10,121 nucleotides of DNA, taken from contig DBJG01000073.1 of the NCBI GenBank assembly GCA_002296455.1, forward strand, positions 9,086 to 19,206. The letters run 5' to 3'. The notes beneath the pieces were generated by a model. That model was given only the letters and a program-made list of their open reading frames with translations. It did not search any database and had not been told where the DNA came from. Source of the stretch: Caryophanales bacterium UBA782 (GTDB taxonomy: Bacteria > Bacillota_I > Bacilli_A > RFN20 > CAG-826). Below, in pieces: positions 7,016 through 10,121 of the stretch; positions within the stretch are counted from its first letter, which is position 1; each line of letters starts with the position of its first letter. Both the position numbers and the translations under genes were made by a program.

Positions 7016-7020
7016 GAGGT
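7016..7020 (+). promoter_or_regulatory. Shine-Dalgarno GAGGT of ackA
   Basis: GAGGT lies 8 nt before the ATG at 7029, so that ATG is the start. A GTG at 7014 in the same frame overlaps this SD and has none of its own. Confidence 0.7.
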
Positions 7021-7028
7021 TAATATCT

Positions 7029-8231
7029 ATGATTAAATGTATGGCCGTCAACGCGGGGAGTTCATCGCTCAAGTACAAACTTTTTGAAATGCCAGAGGAA
7101 AAAGTAATCTGCTCTGGCAATGTCGAAAGAATTGGACATGAAGACGGCATTTTCGGTTTGAAGTACAATGGCGAAAAAGTGAAGAAAAGCCTTCCAATCA
7201 TGGATCATAGCGTCGGCGTAGAACTCGTTTTGAACGCTTTGAAGGAATACGGAATCGTCAAAGACCTCGAAGAAATCAAAGTGGTCGGCCATCGTGTGGT
7301 GCAGGGTGGCAAATATTTCTCCAAATCCGCCTATTTCAATGAGGACACGGAAGAAAAGGTCACGAAACTCATCCCTCTTGACCCGCTTCACGCCCCAGCT
7401 CATCTTGTGGGGTTTAAGGCTTTTAAGAAGGCTCTCCCGCACGCCATCGCAATCGCCGTTTTTGATACGGCATATCACCAAACCATGGAAGCGGAAGATT
7501 ATTTGTTCCCGATTCCATACGAATTAAGCGAAAAATACGATTGCCGCCGCTATGGCGCACATGGAACGAGCCACAATTACCTCGCAATCAAAGGGAACGA
7601 GGATTTCTTAGGCGGGAAAAAAGGAACAAGAATCATTTCTTGCCACCTTGGCTCTGGTGCTTCTCTTTGCGCCATTAAAGACGGCAAATGCGTCGCAACA
7701 TCGATGGGCCTTACTCCACTAGGTGGAGTTATGATGGGAACACGATGCGGAGATATCGACCCAAGTGTCTACGATTATTTGTGCGATAACGCTGGCCTCA
7801 CCCCAGATGAGTTATATGATATCTTGAACAAAAAGAGTGGATTCCTTGGCGTTTCTGGTATTTCAAATGATACTAGGGATATTGAAAAAGCGGCCGAGGA
7901 AGGAAATGAAAGAGCAATTCTTTCTATTAAACTTTGGGCACGCAGAGTCGCTGATTTTATCGGTTCATATTATGTCCGTCTAGGCGGCGCTGACTTGATC
8001 ATATTTAGCGCTGGTGTCGGCGAAAATAGCGGCGTTTTCCGCAAAGCCGTCCTCGACAACATCAAAGAAGCCCTCCATCTAGATATCGATGAAGAACTCA
8101 ATATGAAAATCCATGGCGATGAAGCTTTGATTTCTACTGCTTCTAGTGCTATTAAAGTCGCCGTCATCCCAACCGATGAAGAAGTCATGATCGCACGGGA
8201 TTGCTATAAAGCATACGAGGGAACCTTATGA
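7029..8231 (+). CDS. ackA: Acetate kinase
   Basis: AckA interconverts acetyl phosphate + ADP and acetate + ATP in the cytoplasm, normally the last ATP-yielding step of acetate fermentation. The 400-residue protein is full length for the family. I see the N-terminal VNAGSSSLK signature (7-15), GHRVVQGG (87-94) with the substrate-site arginine R89, FDTAYHQTM (145-153) with catalytic-type D146, RRYGAHGTSH (173-182) with H178, LGSGASLCAI (207-216), MMGTRCGDIDP (235-245) with R239, FSAGVGENS (326-334) and PTDEEVMIA (381-389). The second signature has Q where many homologues have H (HRVVHGG); this position varies in the family. No phosphotransacetylase gene is adjacent. It ends in TGA overlapping the next ATG, so the two genes are cotranscribed and translationally coupled. 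Confidence 0.98.
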   Translation: MIKCMAVNAGSSSLKYKLFEMPEEKVICSGNVERIGHEDGIFGLKYNGEKVKKSLPIMDHSVGVELVLNALKEYGIVKDLEEIKVVGHRVVQGGKYFSKSAYFNEDTEEKVTKLIPLDPLHAPAHLVGFKAFKKALPHAIAIAVFDTAYHQTMEAEDYLFPIPYELSEKYDCRRYGAHGTSHNYLAIKGNEDFLGGKKGTRIISCHLGSGASLCAIKDGKCVATSMGLTPLGGVMMGTRCGDIDPSVYDYLCDNAGLTPDELYDILNKKSGFLGVSGISNDTRDIEKAAEEGNERAILSIKLWARRVADFIGSYYVRLGGADLIIFSAGVGENSGVFRKAVLDNIKEALHLDIDEELNMKIHGDEALISTASSAIKVAVIPTDEEVMIARDCYKAYEGTL

Positions 8232-9226
8232 GCAAAGCCAATCCCATTCTTATCGCTTACGAAAAAGAACACAAAAAGCCCTTTTCTGATATTCGAAAGG
8301 CAATCGAAAAATACGATAGAATCGCTATTTTTAGGCATATAAAGCCTGACTATGACGCGATGGGGAGCCAGATGGGCCTATACACGTTCATCAAAGACAA
8401 TTTTCCAAACAAAGAAGTTCATTTCCTTGGAGATAATCACGTTGCTTTCACGCCACGTCTTTTTCCAGAAACGGAACGTTTAAATGACGATTGGTTTTCC
8501 TCCCCCTTCCTCGCGATTGTCCTTGATGTTGGAGATCACGAAAGAATCGCCGACCCACGTTATGCAAAAGCGAGTTACATTTGTAAAATCGACCATCACC
8601 CCTGCAAAACCGAAATTGCCAAAAACCCTCTTTTGGACGAGAGTAGCGCAGCAGCCGCGGAACTCGTCACGACTTTTTTAGCCACTTGGAAAAACAAAAT
8701 CCTTTCAAAAGAGGCTGCTCGTTATCTTTACATCGGCATCGTTGGCGATAGCGGTCGTTTCCAATATAGTAGTACAAGTGAGCGGACCTTTGCAGCAGCG
8801 ATGGCGCTTTTAGAGACCGGGATTTGCATAAACGACATCTATTTAGCAATGTATGAGAAGAAAATCGATGATTTGAAAGTCACGGCCTACATTTTGAATC
8901 ATTTCAATGTGTCCGCGCATGGAGTCGCTTACTATGTTCTCCCAAGTAAAATTCAAGAAGAACTCAAAATCACAAGCGAACAAGGAAAGGACAACGTGAA
9001 CGTCTTCTCGAATATCCGCGGTATTAACGCATGGTGCTCCGTGACAGAGGACCCTAACCCAAAAGACTATTGTTGGCGAATCTCTATCCGCAGCAAAAAA
9101 GTTGACATTTCCCCTATTGCGTTCAAGTGGGATGGGGGTGGCCACCCCCAAGCAAGCGGGGCAAAAATCAAAAGCCTCGACGATTTAGACGCCTTCATTA
9201 AAGATCTTGACGATTTGTTTGCTTAA
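8228..9226 (+). CDS. nrnA: DHH/DHHA1 phosphoesterase, NrnA-like
   Basis: A 332-residue member of the DHH superfamily, whose NrnA branch degrades very short RNA oligonucleotides and dephosphorylates pAp in the cytoplasm with Mn2+. Metal and catalytic motifs are all present: RHIKPDYDAMGS (36-47) with H37, D41 and D43; LDVGD (99-103); the name motif D122-H123-H124; GIVGDSGRF (170-178) with D174; and the DHHA1 substrate motif GGGHPQASG (303-311). Length is close to NrnA (about 310-320). A related cyclic-dinucleotide (pApA) hydrolase role is possible, but the GdpP-type GGDEF and membrane parts are absent. The ATG overlaps the ackA TGA and has GAGGG 6 nt upstream within ackA. A terminator follows 13 nt after its TAA. 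Confidence 0.92.
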   Translation: MSKANPILIAYEKEHKKPFSDIRKAIEKYDRIAIFRHIKPDYDAMGSQMGLYTFIKDNFPNKEVHFLGDNHVAFTPRLFPETERLNDDWFSSPFLAIVLDVGDHERIADPRYAKASYICKIDHHPCKTEIAKNPLLDESSAAAAELVTTFLATWKNKILSKEAARYLYIGIVGDSGRFQYSSTSERTFAAAMALLETGICINDIYLAMYEKKIDDLKVTAYILNHFNVSAHGVAYYVLPSKIQEELKITSEQGKDNVNVFSNIRGINAWCSVTEDPNPKDYCWRISIRSKKVDISPIAFKWDGGGHPQASGAKIKSLDDLDAFIKDLDDLFA

Positions 9227-9239
9227 TGTTTCCCCTTCT

Positions 9240-9272
9240 AAAGCTGGACGATGTCCGGCTTTTTTCTTTTTT
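9240..9272 (+). terminator. Rho-independent terminator after the ackA-nrnA unit
   Basis: AAAGC-T-GGAC pairs with GTCC-G-GCTTT around a GAT loop: nine Watson-Crick pairs plus one U-G. The 3' arm runs directly into a T-rich tract to 9272. It sits just after the nrnA stop and closes the two-gene transcript. Confidence 0.93.
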
Positions 9273-9330
9273 ATAGTGAAACGATATTGTGCGAATGAAT
9301 GTGCATCAATTAAATTATTTCGCAAAAACG

Positions 9331-9343
9331 AACAATAATTGTT
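9331..9343. repeat. Dyad AACAAT-A-ATTGTT overlapping a -35 box
   Basis: A perfect 6-1-6 palindrome overlaps the first two bases of the TTTACA -35 box of the downstream gene. Its position is typical for an operator that controls that promoter. The sequence is AT-rich, so chance is possible. Confidence 0.4.
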
Positions 9344-9369
9344 TACATTTATGGAAAAACGTTTATAAA
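9342..9369 (+). promoter_or_regulatory. Sigma-A promoter of the secreted peptidase-like gene
   Basis: TTTACA (9342-9347) and TATAAA (9364-9369) match consensus at 5 of 6 each, with a 16-nt spacer. The usual distance from the -10 puts the transcription start at about 9376, which is the A of the gene's ATG. It is the best promoter pair in the window. Confidence 0.7.
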
Positions 9370-9375
9370 AAGCTT

Positions 9376-10121
9376 ATGAGGTACACGATACTCGTTGTGG
9401 GGTCGCTTCTTTTGTCTTTTGGCGAAAAAGCTGCAACTAAAATCGACGTAATGAAGACAAATCCGGAGGGGGTCTGCCCATCATCTAATTGTTCGGAGGT
9501 TCAAAAAAAGAAACGAGAAGATGAAACGGCAAGGATTTCTCTTCAAAATCCCTACAAGTTCAGTTCAAACATTAAAACATTTTTTCAGAACTTGTACACT
9601 TATAGCCCTGCCAATTCTCATGGGTCGTGTGGATATGTGTCATTAATTCAATTCATGTCCTACTTCGACACATTCTATAATGACTCAATCATTCCTGAGG
9701 CTTATGACCGGTCAAAAACCGATGCTTCAAGTGCAAGTGAAGCACTCGCTTCTTCTCCAGGTGTTTTAAGACAAAGTTACCCTGAAAATGGGACTCAGCT
9801 TTACAATTTTATACAAAATAATTACCAAAACGATTTTCAAATGCGGTTGATGAAAATCGCAAACGAAACTGACAATAAAATCGCAAACGAATATGAATGC
9901 GGTGTTGGGATGTGGCAGTATGATTCGATTTTGAGTTCGCTCTATAACAACAGTGCTTCCTATTTTATGGCTCATTATTATGACGAATATGCCAGTTCTC
10001 CAAATGCAGCTGCTTCAATAACGCAATTCGATTCTTATGTAAAAAATCAATTGGATGAAGGGAATCCGATCATTTTGCATATTGGTCAATTCGACGACGA
10101 AACGCAAACAATTAATAATTA
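9376..10121 (+). CDS. Secreted cysteine peptidase (C39)-like protein, C-terminus cut off
   Basis: An open frame of 248 codons runs off the right edge without a stop. The N-terminus (MR, then hydrophobic residues 4-16, then GEKAAT) looks like a short signal peptide, perhaps cleaved near 16-20, so the protein is probably exported. The core motif is HGSCGYVSLIQFMSYFDT (82-99), with C85 as likely nucleophile. It is followed by a NDSIIPEAY stretch typical of a group of uncharacterised C39-like cysteine peptidases in Bacillota. The partner His and Asp are expected beyond LDEGNPIILH (227-235) and lie outside the window. A KIANE element occurs twice at about 160-173. No SD precedes the ATG, and the frame stays open upstream to an ATG at 9295, also without SD. 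I prefer 9376 because of the promoter and the signal peptide. Base composition looks richer in A/T than the neighbours. The family assignment is tentative. Confidence 0.75.
   Translation, partial: MRYTILVVGSLLLSFGEKAATKIDVMKTNPEGVCPSSNCSEVQKKKREDETARISLQNPYKFSSNIKTFFQNLYTYSPANSHGSCGYVSLIQFMSYFDTFYNDSIIPEAYDRSKTDASSASEALASSPGVLRQSYPENGTQLYNFIQNNYQNDFQMRLMKIANETDNKIANEYECGVGMWQYDSILSSLYNNSASYFMAHYYDEYASSPNAAASITQFDSYVKNQLDEGNPIILHIGQFDDETQTINN
9853..9891 (+). repeat. In-frame 15-bp direct repeat with a 24-bp period
   Basis: AAAATCGCAAACGAA occurs at 9853-9867 and again at 9877-9891, 24 bp (eight codons) apart, inside the peptidase-like gene. It gives two KIANE units in the protein, eight residues apart. 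The exact 15-bp identity suggests a recent tandem duplication rather than convergence. Confidence 0.8.

Noticed and set aside
7014..7016. GTG start for ackA
   Set aside because: It overlaps the SD that serves the ATG at 7029, and the family start (VNAGSSSLK close to the N-terminus) fits the shorter form.
7062..7481. Minus-strand open frame of 139 codons inside ackA
   Set aside because: It is antisense to conserved AckA motifs, with no recognisable product; a shadow frame. The minus frames at 5495-5842 and 9766-9975 were dropped for the same reason.
9295..9375. Upstream in-frame ATG for the peptidase-like protein
   Set aside because: No SD or promoter supports it, the added residues are Asn/Lys-rich like translated spacer, and the promoter boxes lie inside this stretch. 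It is kept as an alternative if the gene is not leaderless.
1..10121. CRISPR arrays, tRNA/rRNA genes, insertion sequences or phage genes
   Set aside because: No regularly spaced repeats, cloverleaf-like structures, transposase or integrase motifs were seen on either strand.

Overview
The window looks like chromosomal DNA of a low-to-moderate GC Bacillota organism, probably an uncultured member of Bacilli close to the Mollicutes/Erysipelotrichia. The grounds are tight SD-led genes, strong -10 boxes, a PhoP/PhoR-type two-component pair, a GPH-type sugar transporter, and an MsmK-type ABC ATPase with a large internal insertion of the kind I remember from mycoplasmas. TGA is a real stop here: the transporter gene and ackA both end in TGA, and both stops overlap the next start. 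The code is therefore standard table 11, not the mycoplasma code.

Left part, minus strand, read from right to left: an MFS/GPH transporter (6794 to 5349), a cytoplasmic zinc-dependent phospholipase C-like protein (5349 to 4372), a response regulator (4344 to 3661), a PAS-containing sensor kinase (3668 to 2010) and an orphan sugar-importer ATPase (1890 to 241). The first four are packed with overlaps or a 27-nt gap and look like one operon. The ATPase follows a 119-nt gap with its own perfect TATAAT. At the left edge a further minus-strand gene seems to start at position 19; only its promoter, SD and first six codons are in view.

Right part, plus strand: a divergent 234-nt intergenic region separates the transporter from ackA (acetate kinase). 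ackA overlaps an NrnA-like DHH phosphoesterase gene by ATGA, and a clear Rho-independent terminator ends that two-gene unit. A separate promoter then drives a secreted cysteine-peptidase-like protein that runs off the right edge. Its promoter is so close to its ATG that the mRNA may be leaderless.

Functionally this is carbohydrate uptake (transporter, shared ABC ATPase), acetate/ATP fermentation (AckA), nucleotide/RNA end recycling (NrnA-like) and envelope sensing (two-component pair). I see no phage, transposon, CRISPR, tRNA or rRNA. The most interesting points are the large ATPase insertion, the phospholipase-like protein without a signal peptide inside a transporter and two-component operon, the probable leaderless secreted protein, and a recurring intergenic AAAAGTAAG motif that forms an 11-bp inverted repeat between the divergent operons.
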